DNA from: Streptomyces sp. MA5143a
Lineage (GTDB): Bacteria; Actinomycetota; Actinomycetes; Streptomycetales; Streptomycetaceae
Assembly (NCBI RefSeq): GCF_900290235.1
Contig: NZ_OLMK01000047.1
Span: forward strand, 104,604-168,603
Reading direction: 5' to 3'
DNA: 64,000 bases
Every line of letters starts with the position of its first letter. The stretch's first letter is position 1. The position numbers were made by a program, and so were the translations under genes. A model generated the notes under the pieces. It worked only from the letters and a program-made list of their open reading frames with translations, was not told the DNA's origin and searched no databases. Positions 49,926 to 58,995 of the stretch are shown here, piece after piece.

Positions 49926-51683
49926 ATGATCGACGCGTACGAGGACCCGGGCGTCCCCGACCGCCGGGGCGGGGCCCGCTACCTCTGGTGGCTGGTGAGG
50001 AGGCAGGCTGGCCGCTCCGCACTCGGCTCGCTGATCTCCTGCGTGTGGATGGTGCTGCTCGCGGCGACGCCGTACATGCTGTCGCGGGCCATCGACGAGG
50101 GTCTCCTGCCCGGCGACCACCGGGCGCTGGTCGGCTGGTCGACGGCCCTGTTCGGGGTGGGTGCGTTCAACGCCTGGCTGAGCATCATGCGGCACCGCAC
50201 CATGACCCGGGTGCGGATGGACGCCAACTTCCGCACCGTGAAGGTGGTGATGGACCACGCGGTCCGGCTGGGCGCCGCGCTGCCGCGGCGGGTCGGTGCC
50301 GGTGAGGTCGTCACGATCGGGGTGGGCGACGTCAACACGATCTCGTCCTCGCTGACGGTCATCGGGCCGGGCGCGGGCGCGCTGGCCGCGTATCTGGTGG
50401 TCGCGGGGCTGCTGTTCTCCGTGTCCGTCCCGATCGCGACGGTCGTGCTGCTCGGGATGCCGCTGATGGCCGTCCTGGTGGGGCCGTTGCTGCGGCGGCT
50501 CCAGGGCACCGAGGCGGAGTACCGGGAACGGCAGGGGGTGCTGACCGCGCGGATCGCGGACCTCGCGAGCGGGCTGCGCGTCCTCAACGGCCTCGGCGGC
50601 AAGGGCCTCGTCGCCGACGCGTTCCACCGCGACTCGCAGCGGCTGCGGGCCCAGGGCTACCGGGTCGGCTCGGTGACCAGCTGGCTCCAGGCGCTGGGGG
50701 TGGGGCTGCCCACGCTGTTCCTCGCGGTGGTGACCTGGCTGGCGGCGCGGCTGGCCGCCCAGGGCGCCATCACCGTGGGCGAGTTGGTGTCGGTGTACGG
50801 ATACGTGACGGTGCTGGTGCGGCCGGTGTCGTACTTCGTCGACTGGGGGTACGAGGTGAGCCGCGGGGTGGTGGCGGCGCGGCGCGTCATCCGGTTCCTG
50901 GACCTGGAGCCGCTGCCGGACCACGGCACGCGGGACGCTCCCGCGGAGCCGTCGGCGCTGCACGACCCCGAGTCGGGCGTAAGGGTGCTGCCGGGCCGGC
51001 TGACCGCGCTGGCCGGCGACCGGCCCGCCGACGCGGCACTGATCGTGGACCGGCTCGGACGGTACATGCCGACGGCCGTGACCTGGGGCGGCGTCCCCCT
51101 CGACGAGATCCCGCTGGCGCGGGTCCGGGAGCGGATCCTGATCGCCGACCACGAGGCGGACCTGTTCGCGGGGCGGCTGCGGGAGCTGCTGGGCGGCCGT
51201 ACGGAGCCGTCCGACGCGGAGATCGCGGAGGCGGTGCGCGCGGCCGTCGCCGACGACATCGTGCAGGGCCTGCCGGACGGGCTCGACTCGGCGATCGACG
51301 CCCAGGGGCGCAACCTGTCCGGGGGCCAACGGCAGCGGGTACGGCTGGCGCGGGCGCTGCTGGCCGACGCCGAGATCCTGCTGGCGGTCGAGCCGACGTC
51401 GGCGCTCGACGCGCACACGGAGGCCCGCGTGGCCCAACGCCTGCGGACGGCCCGCGAGGGCCGCACGACCGTGGTCACCACGACGTCCCCTCTCGTCCTG
51501 GACCACGCGGACACGGTCGTCTACCTGGCCGAGGGCAAGACGACGGCCACCGGCACCCACCGCGAACTCCTGGCGACAGAGCCGGGCTACCGGGCATTGG
51601 TGGCCCGGGACGCCGGTGAGGACGAGGACGAGGGGACGAGGGCGGGCACGCACGAGGCGGCCGCAGAGGAGGCCGTACGGTGA
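49926..51683 (+). CDS. ABC exporter half-transporter B1 (strongly degenerate ATPase)
   Basis: This 585-residue protein has a normal six-helix membrane domain, but the ATPase has lost the P-loop: where GxxGxGKS is expected (about residues 358-372) it reads ALAGDRPADAALIV. Walker B is LLAVEPTSALD, with Val in place of the Asp, although Glu remains. The signature NLSGGQRQR is perfect. It cannot bind ATP by itself but can supply LSGGQ to a partner. ATG 49926 is the likely start; a frame reaching back to 49701 lacks protein-like sequence. It overlaps the partner gene by GTGA. Confidence 0.85.
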   Translation: MIDAYEDPGVPDRRGGARYLWWLVRRQAGRSALGSLISCVWMVLLAATPYMLSRAIDEGLLPGDHRALVGWSTALFGVGAFNAWLSIMRHRTMTRVRMDANFRTVKVVMDHAVRLGAALPRRVGAGEVVTIGVGDVNTISSSLTVIGPGAGALAAYLVVAGLLFSVSVPIATVVLLGMPLMAVLVGPLLRRLQGTEAEYRERQGVLTARIADLASGLRVLNGLGGKGLVADAFHRDSQRLRAQGYRVGSVTSWLQALGVGLPTLFLAVVTWLAARLAAQGAITVGELVSVYGYVTVLVRPVSYFVDWGYEVSRGVVAARRVIRFLDLEPLPDHGTRDAPAEPSALHDPESGVRVLPGRLTALAGDRPADAALIVDRLGRYMPTAVTWGGVPLDEIPLARVRERILIADHEADLFAGRLRELLGGRTEPSDAEIAEAVRAAVADDIVQGLPDGLDSAIDAQGRNLSGGQRQRVRLARALLADAEILLAVEPTSALDAHTEARVAQRLRTAREGRTTVVTTTSPLVLDHADTVVYLAEGKTTATGTHRELLATEPGYRALVARDAGEDEDEGTRAGTHEAAAEEAVR

Positions 51684-53746
51684 CGACACGCTCCCCCGAG
51701 GGCCCGACGGACCCCACGTCCGCGGCTTCCGACGGCTCCTCCCCATACCCGGCGTCCAGCGAGGGCTCCACCGCCGAGGGCGCCGCGGACGCCGGACTCC
51801 CCACGGCGGGCTCCGCCACCAAACGCTCCACCGACACCGGACACCCCACGACCGGCTCCGCCGGCGCAGGCACCATGCCCACCGGCACCACCGGCACCAC
51901 CGGCACCGGACGCGCCGCTTACCGCCCCTCCGCCGCGGGCCCCGCCGGCGCCTCCCGTACCTCTGACTCCGACCCCGGCTCCCCTACCGACGGCCCGTCC
52001 TCCTCCCGCCTCCCCATCGCCCGGCCCGCCGATGTGCGGCGGGCCGCCGTGCGGCTGGTGCGGGGGGACGGGCGGGCGTTTCTCGCCGTGCTGGCGTTGA
52101 ACGGGGCCGCGGCCGGGACGGGGCTCGCCGGGCCCTGGTTGTTGGGGCGGATCATCGACGAGGTGCGCGGCGGGGCGGGGGTCGGCGCGGTGGACCGGCT
52201 GGCCCTGGCCATCCTGCTGTGCGCGGTGGCGCAGCTGCTGCTGGCCCGCTGGGCCCGCTACGTGGGGCACCGGTTCGGCGAACGCGTCCTCGCACGGGTC
52301 CGCGAGGAGTTCGTGGATCGCGCCCTCGCCCTGCCCGCGTCGGTCGTGGAGCGGGCCGGCACCGGTGACCTCACGGCGCGCGGCACCGCCGACGTGGACA
52401 CCGTCGGCAAGACCCTGCGCGACTCGGGCCCCGAGCTGCTCATCAACACCGTGCAGGCGCTGTTCCTGATCGGCGCGGTCTTCGCCCTGGACCCGCTGCT
52501 CGGGGTGTGCGGACTGTGCGGCCTCACCGGCATCTGGTTCGTGCTGCGCTGGTATCTGCGCCGGGCGCGCGCCGGGTATCTGGCGGAGGGCGCGGCCGGT
52601 TCCGAGGTCGCGGAGATCGTCGCGGCCACCGCGTCCGGCGCGCGGACGGTGGAGGCGCTGCGGCTGGAGCGGCGGCGGATCGCCGCGAGCCGGGACGCGC
52701 TGGAGGTCTCCCGGCGCCGGCGGTTCCACACCCTGTCCCTGCGGACGGTGTTCTTCCCGGGCGTCGAGGTCTCCTACCTCGTACCGGTGGTGACCGTCCT
52801 GCTGGTCGGCGGGGTGCTGCACGAGCGGGGCTCGATGAGCCTGGGCGCGGTGGTCGCGGCGGCCCTGTATCTGCAGCAGTTGAGCGGACCGCTGGACGAG
52901 ATCCTGATGCGGATCGAGCAGTTGCAGTCCAGCGGCGCTTCGTTCGCCCGGGTCGAGGGCCTGGCCCGCGCGCCGCGGACGGTCCCGGTGCGGTCGCCGG
53001 AGCCGGCGGACGACCGGATCGACGTGACCGGCGTGCGGTACGCGTACGAGCGGGGCGGCGAGGTGCTGCGCGGTGTCGACCTGACCGTAAGGCCGGGTGA
53101 ACGGTTGGCCGTGGTCGGCCCGTCCGGCGCCGGGAAGACCACCCTGAGCAGGCTGCTGGCGGGAATCGACGCGCCCACGGAGGGCTCGGTGACGGTCGGC
53201 GGGGTCCCCGTCGTCGGCCTCGGCCCGGAGCGGCTGCGCCGTCAGGTCGTCCTGGTCACCCAGGAGCACCATGTGTTCCTCGGGACGGTCCGCGACAACC
53301 TCCTCATCGCCGAACCCTCCGCCACGGAGGAGGAGTTGTGGGCCGCGCTGACGGCCGTGGGCGCCGACGGCTGGGTCCACGACCTGCCCGACGGGCTCGG
53401 CACCCGCCTCGGCGAGGGCGGTCGCCGTACGGACGGGTCCCAGGCCCAGCAGCTGGCCCTCGCCCGGGTGGTCCTCGCGGACCCGCACACGCTCATCCTC
53501 GACGAGGCGACGGCCCTGCTCGACCCCGCCACCGCCCGCCACACCGAACGCGCCCTCGCCGCGGTCCTGGAGGGCCGGACGGTCATCGCGATCGCCCACC
53601 GTCTGCACACCGCCCACGACGCGGACCGGGTCGCCGTCATGGAGGACGGGCGGCTCACCGAACTGGGCACCCACGACGAGCTGGTGGGCGCGGGTGGAGC
53701 GTACGCGGCGCTGTGGGAGAGGTGGCACGGCGAGCGCCCCGCCTGA
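51680..53746 (+). CDS. ABC exporter half-transporter B2 (catalytic, degenerate signature)
   Basis: This 688-residue partner of B1 has an N-terminal disordered Ser/Thr/Gly-rich extension of about 115 residues, six transmembrane helices and an ATPase with normal Walker A (GPSGAGKTT at about 480), Q-loop (VTQEHHVFLG) and Walker B plus Glu (LILDEATALLD). Its signature is degenerate (GRRTDGSQAQQ instead of LSGGQ). It therefore complements B1 exactly: the only complete ATP site is B2 Walker A/B with B1 LSGGQ. GTG 51680 overlaps B1. The long extension is unusual for this family. Confidence 0.87.
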   Translation: MTTRSPEGPTDPTSAASDGSSPYPASSEGSTAEGAADAGLPTAGSATKRSTDTGHPTTGSAGAGTMPTGTTGTTGTGRAAYRPSAAGPAGASRTSDSDPGSPTDGPSSSRLPIARPADVRRAAVRLVRGDGRAFLAVLALNGAAAGTGLAGPWLLGRIIDEVRGGAGVGAVDRLALAILLCAVAQLLLARWARYVGHRFGERVLARVREEFVDRALALPASVVERAGTGDLTARGTADVDTVGKTLRDSGPELLINTVQALFLIGAVFALDPLLGVCGLCGLTGIWFVLRWYLRRARAGYLAEGAAGSEVAEIVAATASGARTVEALRLERRRIAASRDALEVSRRRRFHTLSLRTVFFPGVEVSYLVPVVTVLLVGGVLHERGSMSLGAVVAAALYLQQLSGPLDEILMRIEQLQSSGASFARVEGLARAPRTVPVRSPEPADDRIDVTGVRYAYERGGEVLRGVDLTVRPGERLAVVGPSGAGKTTLSRLLAGIDAPTEGSVTVGGVPVVGLGPERLRRQVVLVTQEHHVFLGTVRDNLLIAEPSATEEELWAALTAVGADGWVHDLPDGLGTRLGEGGRRTDGSQAQQLALARVVLADPHTLILDEATALLDPATARHTERALAAVLEGRTVIAIAHRLHTAHDADRVAVMEDGRLTELGTHDELVGAGGAYAALWERWHGERPA

Positions 53747-54058
53747 CGAGGCCCTGCCGCCCCGGGCCGACGCCCCCTTGGTCGACGGTCCAGCCAACAA
53801 CCCGTATATCGAACATGACCCTCCGGTCAACGAACGATTTCCGGCCAACTTGTTGACGCGCTCCTGACAGATGGCGCGATCTCCTGCCACGCTGCCCACA
53901 TCCGCGTCACAGCAACCTCACAAGCTCCCCCCGCCGTGCCGCGGAGCACCTCCCACGCATGTGGTGTTCGCGTTCCACCCCTTGTTCTGCCCGGGCGGCC
54001 ACCAACCGCCCGGTCTCCCCTGGCCGCGCGAACCGCGGCCATGCAGAAGGAGTCAGTG
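53747..54058 (+). promoter_or_regulatory. Leader region of M4 protease 1 with shared motif
   Basis: This 312-bp gap has no gene. CGGCCAAC at 53842-53849 and CTCCTGACA at 53861-53869 recur with exactly the same 19-bp offset upstream of M4 protease 2 (56289 and 56308). A TTGACG lies between them at 53854. No terminator after the ABC gene is obvious. Confidence 0.55.
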
Positions 54059-56116
54059 TTGAGACGCCAGTCCCACAGACGCACCTCCCACACGAGCGAC
54101 GTCCGTTCCCGTTCCACGCAGCGACGCGTCGCCACCGGCGCGCTCGTCGCCGTCACCGCCCTGCTGGCCGCCGCCGTCCAGTCGGGCGCCGCCACCGCCG
54201 CCCCGGAGAAGGCACCGTCGGCCGCGGGCAAGGGCACGGTCTCCATGAAGCTCAGCCCCTCCCAGCGGGCCGAGCTGATACGCGAGGCCAACGCCGGCAA
54301 GGCGGAGACGGCGAAGGAGCTGAACCTCGGCGCCAAGGAGAAGCTCGTCGTCCGTGACGTGGTCAAGGACCGCGACGGCACCGTGCACACCCGGTACGAG
54401 CGGACCTACGACGGCCTCCCGGTCCTCGGCGGCGACCTCGTCGTCAAGACCTCGAAGGCGGGCAGCACCGAGGGCGTCGTCAAGGCCACCAAGGCCACGA
54501 TCAAGGTCGCCTCGGTCAAGCCGACCCTCGCCGCCGCGAAGGCCGAGAAGCAGGCGCTCGGCGCGGCGAAGGCCGAGCACGCCAAGGACGCCGAGATCAA
54601 CCGCGCCCCGCGCAAGGTGATCTGGGCCGCGAACGGCAAGCCCACCCTGGCGTACGAGACGGTCGTCGGCGGCTTCCAGCACGACGGCACCCCGCAGGAG
54701 CTGCACGTCGTCACGGACGCCCGGACCGGCGAGAAGCTGTTCGAGTGGGAGGCGGTCGAGACCGGCACCGGCAACACGGTGTACTCCGGCACGGTCGACC
54801 TCACCACCACGCAGTCGGGGTCGACGTACAACCTCACCGACGGCGCGCGCGGCGGCCACAAGACGTACAACCTGAACCGCGGTACGTCCGGCACCGGCAC
54901 CCTGTTCTCCGGCCCGGACGACGTGTGGGGCAACGGCACCCCGTCGAACCTGGAGTCGGCCGGCGCCGACGCCCACTACGGCGCGGCGCTGACCTGGGAC
55001 TACTACAAGAACGTGCACGGCCGCAGCGGCATCCGCGGTGACGGCGTCGGCGCCTACTCCCGCGTGCACTACGGCAACAACTACGTCAACGCGTTCTGGC
55101 AGGACGCCTGCTTCTGCATGACGTACGGCGACGGCTCGGGCAACGCCAACCCGCTGACGTCGATCGACGTGGCCGCGCACGAGATGTCCCACGGCCTCAC
55201 GTCGAACACGGCCGGCCTCAACTACTCGGGCGAGTCCGGCGGTCTGAACGAGGCCACCTCGGACATCTTCGGCTCGACGGTCGAGTTCTACGCCAACAAC
55301 AGCTCCGACGTCGGTGACTACCTCATCGGCGAGGAGATCAACATCAACGGCAACGGCACGCCGCTGCGCTACATGGACAAGCCGAGCAAGGACGGCTCGT
55401 CCAAGGACGCGTGGTACTCGGGCATCGGCTCGATCGACGTGCACTACTCGTCGGGCCCGGCGAACCACTTCTTCTACCTCCTGTCGGAGGGCAGCGGCGC
55501 CAAGACCATCAACGGCGTCAGCTACAACTCGCCCACCTCGGACAACCTGCCGGTCACCGGCATCGGCCGGGACAAGGCGGAGAAGATCTGGTTCCGCGCG
55601 CTGACCACGAAGTTCACCTCCACCACCAACTACGCGTCGGCCCGCACCGGCACCCTCGCGGCGACCGGTGAGCTGTACGGCACCACGTCCGCCGAGTACA
55701 CGGCGGTGCAGAACGCGTGGGCGGCCATCAACGTGGGCTCGCGGCCCGGTGGCGGCGGGGGCGGTGGTACGTCGTTCGAGAACACGGCCGACGTATCGAT
55801 TCCGGACAACGGCGCGGCGGTCACCTCGCCGATCACCGTCTCCGGCCGGACGGGCAACGCGCCGTCGAACCTCGCGGTGGCGGTCGACATCGTCCACACC
55901 TACATCGGTGACCTCCAGGTGCAGCTCGTCGCCCCCGACGGCACCGCGTACACGCTGAAGGCGTACGGCACCGGCGGCAGCTCGGACAACATCAACACCA
56001 CCTACACGGTGAACGCGTCGTCCGAAGTCGCGAACGGTGTGTGGCAGTTGAGGGTCCAGGACAACGCGGCCCGGGACACCGGCTACATCAACAGCTGGAA
56101 GCTGACGTTCCCGTAG
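54059..56116 (+). CDS. Secreted M4 metalloprotease with P-domain
   Basis: This is a 685-residue thermolysin-family protease. A Tat/Sec-type signal (RRVATGALVAVTALLAAAVQ), an FTP/PepSY-type propeptide (YERTYDGLPVLGGDLVV) and the catalytic domain with zinc motif HEMSH (His374, His378) and NEATSDIFG follow in order. A Gly-rich linker leads to a C-terminal P-domain (SIPDNGAAVTSPI to the end). It should be secreted and self-processed. TTG 54059 has AAGGAG 6 nt upstream; GTG 54056 immediately before it is the alternative. Its paralogue without P-domain follows after 305 bp. Confidence 0.9.
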   Translation: MRRQSHRRTSHTSDVRSRSTQRRVATGALVAVTALLAAAVQSGAATAAPEKAPSAAGKGTVSMKLSPSQRAELIREANAGKAETAKELNLGAKEKLVVRDVVKDRDGTVHTRYERTYDGLPVLGGDLVVKTSKAGSTEGVVKATKATIKVASVKPTLAAAKAEKQALGAAKAEHAKDAEINRAPRKVIWAANGKPTLAYETVVGGFQHDGTPQELHVVTDARTGEKLFEWEAVETGTGNTVYSGTVDLTTTQSGSTYNLTDGARGGHKTYNLNRGTSGTGTLFSGPDDVWGNGTPSNLESAGADAHYGAALTWDYYKNVHGRSGIRGDGVGAYSRVHYGNNYVNAFWQDACFCMTYGDGSGNANPLTSIDVAAHEMSHGLTSNTAGLNYSGESGGLNEATSDIFGSTVEFYANNSSDVGDYLIGEEININGNGTPLRYMDKPSKDGSSKDAWYSGIGSIDVHYSSGPANHFFYLLSEGSGAKTINGVSYNSPTSDNLPVTGIGRDKAEKIWFRALTTKFTSTTNYASARTGTLAATGELYGTTSAEYTAVQNAWAAINVGSRPGGGGGGGTSFENTADVSIPDNGAAVTSPITVSGRTGNAPSNLAVAVDIVHTYIGDLQVQLVAPDGTAYTLKAYGTGGSSDNINTTYTVNASSEVANGVWQLRVQDNAARDTGYINSWKLTFP

Positions 56117-56156
56117 GGAACCGGGCGGCCCTTCGTATACAGGGCGTGAACCGACA

Positions 56157-56197
56157 GGGCGCCGCCCCGGGGGATCCAACCCCCCGGGGCGGCGCCC
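56157..56197 (+). terminator. Terminator after M4 protease 1
   Basis: Arms 56157-56173 and 56181-56197 are perfect 17-bp complements with a 7-nt loop, 40 bp past the stop. Confidence 0.88.
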
Positions 56198-56421
56198 GCT
56201 TTGCCGTTCTCCGGGATCCGCTTGATCGGCCCTTTGCCGTGTTCGAAGCCGATTTACACAGCGGCAACATTTCTAGACAGTCGACTTTCGGCCAACATCA
56301 CTTGAACCTCCTGACATGTACGCGTCCGGGTGTCACTCTTCACTCAACCGCCGCACTCGTAACTTCAGTTCACCGGACGGCGACCCCACGCCGGTCCGGT
56401 CTCCCCCACCAAGGAGCATGA
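56198..56421 (+). promoter_or_regulatory. Leader region of M4 protease 2 with shared motif
   Basis: CGGCCAAC at 56289-56296 and CTCCTGACA at 56308-56316 match the module before M4 protease 1 in sequence and spacing. A TTGAAC lies between them at 56302. The rest of the gap shows no gene; AAGGAG precedes the start. Confidence 0.55.
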
Positions 56422-58083
56422 GTGACTCCGTTCTACGCGCGTCATAAGCGGACCACGCTGGCCATCGCGACCGCCGTCGCCGCCGGTGCCCTGCTGACCA
56501 CCGGTCTGACCACCGGCGCCACCGCCCAGCCCGCGCCGGCCGCCGACAAGGCCCGGTCCGCCGGTGCCCCGGTCGCGCTGACGCCGGCCGCGCGCACGGC
56601 CCTCATCAAGAAGGCGGACGCGGCCACCGCCGAGACCGCCGACGAGATAGGCCTCGGCGCCAAGGAGGAGCTGGTCGTCCGTGACGTCCTCAAGGACGCG
56701 GACGGCACGGTCCACACCCGCTACGAGCGCACCTACGGCGGTCTCCCGGTCCTCGGCGGCGACCTCGTCGTCCACGAGAGCAAGGCCGGCGCCGTCAAGA
56801 GCGTCACCAGAGCGACGAAGGCCACCGTGAAGGTCGCGGACCTCACCGCGGACGTGACGAAGGCCGCCGCCGAGAAGCAGGCGCTGAAGGCCGCCAAGGC
56901 CGAGGGCTCCAGCAAGACCGCGGCCGACAAGGCCCCGCGCAAGGTCGTCTGGGCCGCGAGCGGCAAGCCCGCCCTCGCCTACGAGACGGTCGTCGGCGGC
57001 TTCCAGCACGACGGCACCCCGCAGGAACTCCACGTCGTCACCGACGCGGAGACCGGCAAGAAGCTGTACGAGTGGGAGGCCGTCCAGACCGGTACCGGCA
57101 ACAGCCAGTACAACGGCCAGGTCACCCTCGGCACCACCAAGTCGGGCTCGACGTACAACCTGACCGACGCCGGGCGCGGCAACCACAAGACCTACAACAA
57201 GGCCCGCGCCACGTCGTCCTCCACCGGCACGCTCTTCACCGACGCGGACGACATCTGGGGTACCGGCAGCGCCTCCAGCTCCTCCACCGACCAGAACGCC
57301 GCGGTGGACGCCCACTACGGCGCGCAGGTCACCTGGGACTTCTACAAGAACGTCCTCGGCCGCAACGGCATCAAGAACAACGGCGTGGCCGCGTACTCCC
57401 GCGTCCACTACGGCAACGCGTACGTCAACGCCTTCTGGTCCGACAGCTGCTTCTGCATGACGTACGGCGACGGCGACGGCAACGTCAAGCCGCTGACCTC
57501 GCTGGACGTCGCGGGCCACGAGATGTCCCACGGTCTGACCTCCAACACCGCGGGCCTGAACTACTCCGGCGAGTCGGGCGGTCTGAACGAGGCCACCTCC
57601 GACATCTTCGGCACGGCGGTCGAGTTCTACGCGGCCAACGCCAAGGACCCGGGCGACTACCTCATCGGCGAGAAGGTCGACATCCGCGGCAACGGCACCC
57701 CGCTGCGGTACATGGACCAGCCCAGCAAGGACGGCTCGTCGGCCAACTACTGGTCGTCGTCCCTCGGCGGCCTCGACGTGCACTACTCGTCGGGCCCGGC
57801 GAACCACTTCTTCTTCCTGCTGTCGGAGGGCAGCGGCGCCAGGACCATCAACGGCGTCAGCTACAACTCCCCCACCTCCAACGGCGCCACGATCACCGGC
57901 ATCGGCCGCGCCAAGGCCGTCCAGATCTGGTACAAGGCGCTGACCACGTACATGACCTCGACGACCAACTACAAGGGCGCGCGCACGGCGACCCTGAACG
58001 CGGCGCGTGACCTGTACGGCGCCGGCAGCGCGGAGTACAACGCGGTGAACGCCACGTGGGCGGCGGTCAACGTGACCGCGTAG
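56422..58083 (+). CDS. Secreted M4 metalloprotease (no P-domain)
   Basis: The 553-residue thermolysin-family protease is paralogous to the previous gene. A signal peptide (RTTLAIATAVAAGALLTTGL), a propeptide with YERTYGGLPVLGGDLVV and the catalytic domain with HEMSH (His366, His370) and NEATSDIFG are present. The protein ends at the catalytic domain (NATWAAVNVTA). GTG 56422 follows AAGGAG. In Streptomyces such proteases act in nutrient scavenging and in removal of extracellular inhibitors during development. A separate terminator follows. Confidence 0.92.
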   Translation: MTPFYARHKRTTLAIATAVAAGALLTTGLTTGATAQPAPAADKARSAGAPVALTPAARTALIKKADAATAETADEIGLGAKEELVVRDVLKDADGTVHTRYERTYGGLPVLGGDLVVHESKAGAVKSVTRATKATVKVADLTADVTKAAAEKQALKAAKAEGSSKTAADKAPRKVVWAASGKPALAYETVVGGFQHDGTPQELHVVTDAETGKKLYEWEAVQTGTGNSQYNGQVTLGTTKSGSTYNLTDAGRGNHKTYNKARATSSSTGTLFTDADDIWGTGSASSSSTDQNAAVDAHYGAQVTWDFYKNVLGRNGIKNNGVAAYSRVHYGNAYVNAFWSDSCFCMTYGDGDGNVKPLTSLDVAGHEMSHGLTSNTAGLNYSGESGGLNEATSDIFGTAVEFYAANAKDPGDYLIGEKVDIRGNGTPLRYMDQPSKDGSSANYWSSSLGGLDVHYSSGPANHFFFLLSEGSGARTINGVSYNSPTSNGATITGIGRAKAVQIWYKALTTYMTSTTNYKGARTATLNAARDLYGAGSAEYNAVNATWAAVNVTA

Positions 58084-58101
58084 CACATCGCGGCCTGTGT
58101 G

Positions 58102-58142
58102 AGGGCGGTACCCGGAGAGAAGGCGACTCCGGGTACCGCCCT
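58102..58142 (+). terminator. Terminator after M4 protease 2
   Basis: Arms 58102-58116 and 58128-58142 are perfect 15-bp complements with an 11-nt loop, 19 bp past the stop and just before the DUF1990 gene. Confidence 0.85.
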
Positions 58143-58155
58143 AGGCTTTGGCCCC

Positions 58156-58692
58156 ATGTCCCACACCGACGGCTCACACCCTCTCCCGGACGGCTTCACC
58201 TACGAGGCCGTCGGCGCGACCCGCGAGGGCCGCTGCCCGCCCGGCTTCAACGAGATGCAGGTCCGCACCCGCCTCGGCGAGGGCACGGACCTGTTCGAAC
58301 GGGCGGCGCACGCGGTCCACACCTGGGAGATGCACCGCGCGCTGGGCGTGGGCCTCCACACGGACGCGCCCGAGGCCGCGCCGGGCGTCGACGTCACCGT
58401 CACCCTGGGCGGCGTCATCAAGGCCCCCTGCCGCGTCGTCTGGACCGTGGACGAGCCCCGCCGCAAGGGCTGGGCCTACGGCACCCTCCCCGGCCACCCC
58501 GAATCCGGCGAGGAGTCCTTCGTGGTCGCCCGCACGGGCGACGGCACGGTCTGGCTGACGGTGACGGCGTACAGCCGCCCGGCGAAGTGGTACGCGCGAG
58601 CGGGCGGCGCGGCGACGAGGGGCCTGCAACACGCGTACGCCCGCCGATGCGGGCTGGTGCTCCGAAGGCTGGCGGGCGACCCGAAGGAGTAA
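58156..58692 (+). CDS. DUF1990 family protein
   Basis: The 178-residue protein has the DUF1990 pattern: FTYEAVGATREGRCPPGFNE near the start, WEMHRALGVGL, VTVTLGGVIKAPCRVVW and YGTLPGHPESGEESFVV. The fold resembles small-molecule-binding domains, and no reaction is known. ATG 58156 is used; an open frame reaches 58099 through the terminator and is unlikely to be translated. It stands alone. Confidence 0.82.
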   Translation: MSHTDGSHPLPDGFTYEAVGATREGRCPPGFNEMQVRTRLGEGTDLFERAAHAVHTWEMHRALGVGLHTDAPEAAPGVDVTVTLGGVIKAPCRVVWTVDEPRRKGWAYGTLPGHPESGEESFVVARTGDGTVWLTVTAYSRPAKWYARAGGAATRGLQHAYARRCGLVLRRLAGDPKE

Positions 58693-58972
58693 CCACTCCT
58701 CTGCGAACGCCGAGCCAAGTCCTGCTGCCGCTCATGTCGGCGCCCACCGCAGCGCACGCAGCCGCTCCGCCGAGCGGTGCCCGATGCGTCTTGTACGCCC
58801 GGATTCACGAAGCTGCTCCACAACGTTCACCGAGGCCGGTCGGTATGGGGACGTTCTGGACGACCGGCCTTCCCGTGTTCTCACGGCTGTTGGTGCTTGC
58901 GGTCCTGCCGGTCCCGCCCTTTCCGCCACCACGGGTCCCGGACTCCCTCGACCGCGTCGACAGAAGGGAACA
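58693..58972. other. Gap between DUF1990 and glgP
   Basis: I see no gene, promoter or RNA in this stretch. It ends at the glgP terminator hairpin. The convergent genes on both sides leave it without an expected promoter. Confidence 0.5.
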
Positions 58973-58995
58973 CCGGCCGGGACCCGCCCGGCCGG
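58973..58995 (-). terminator. Terminator hairpin abutting the glgP stop
   Basis: CCGGCCGGG at 58973-58981 pairs with CCCGGCCGG at 58987-58995 around a 5-nt loop, directly adjoining the glgP stop codon. Confidence 0.65.
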
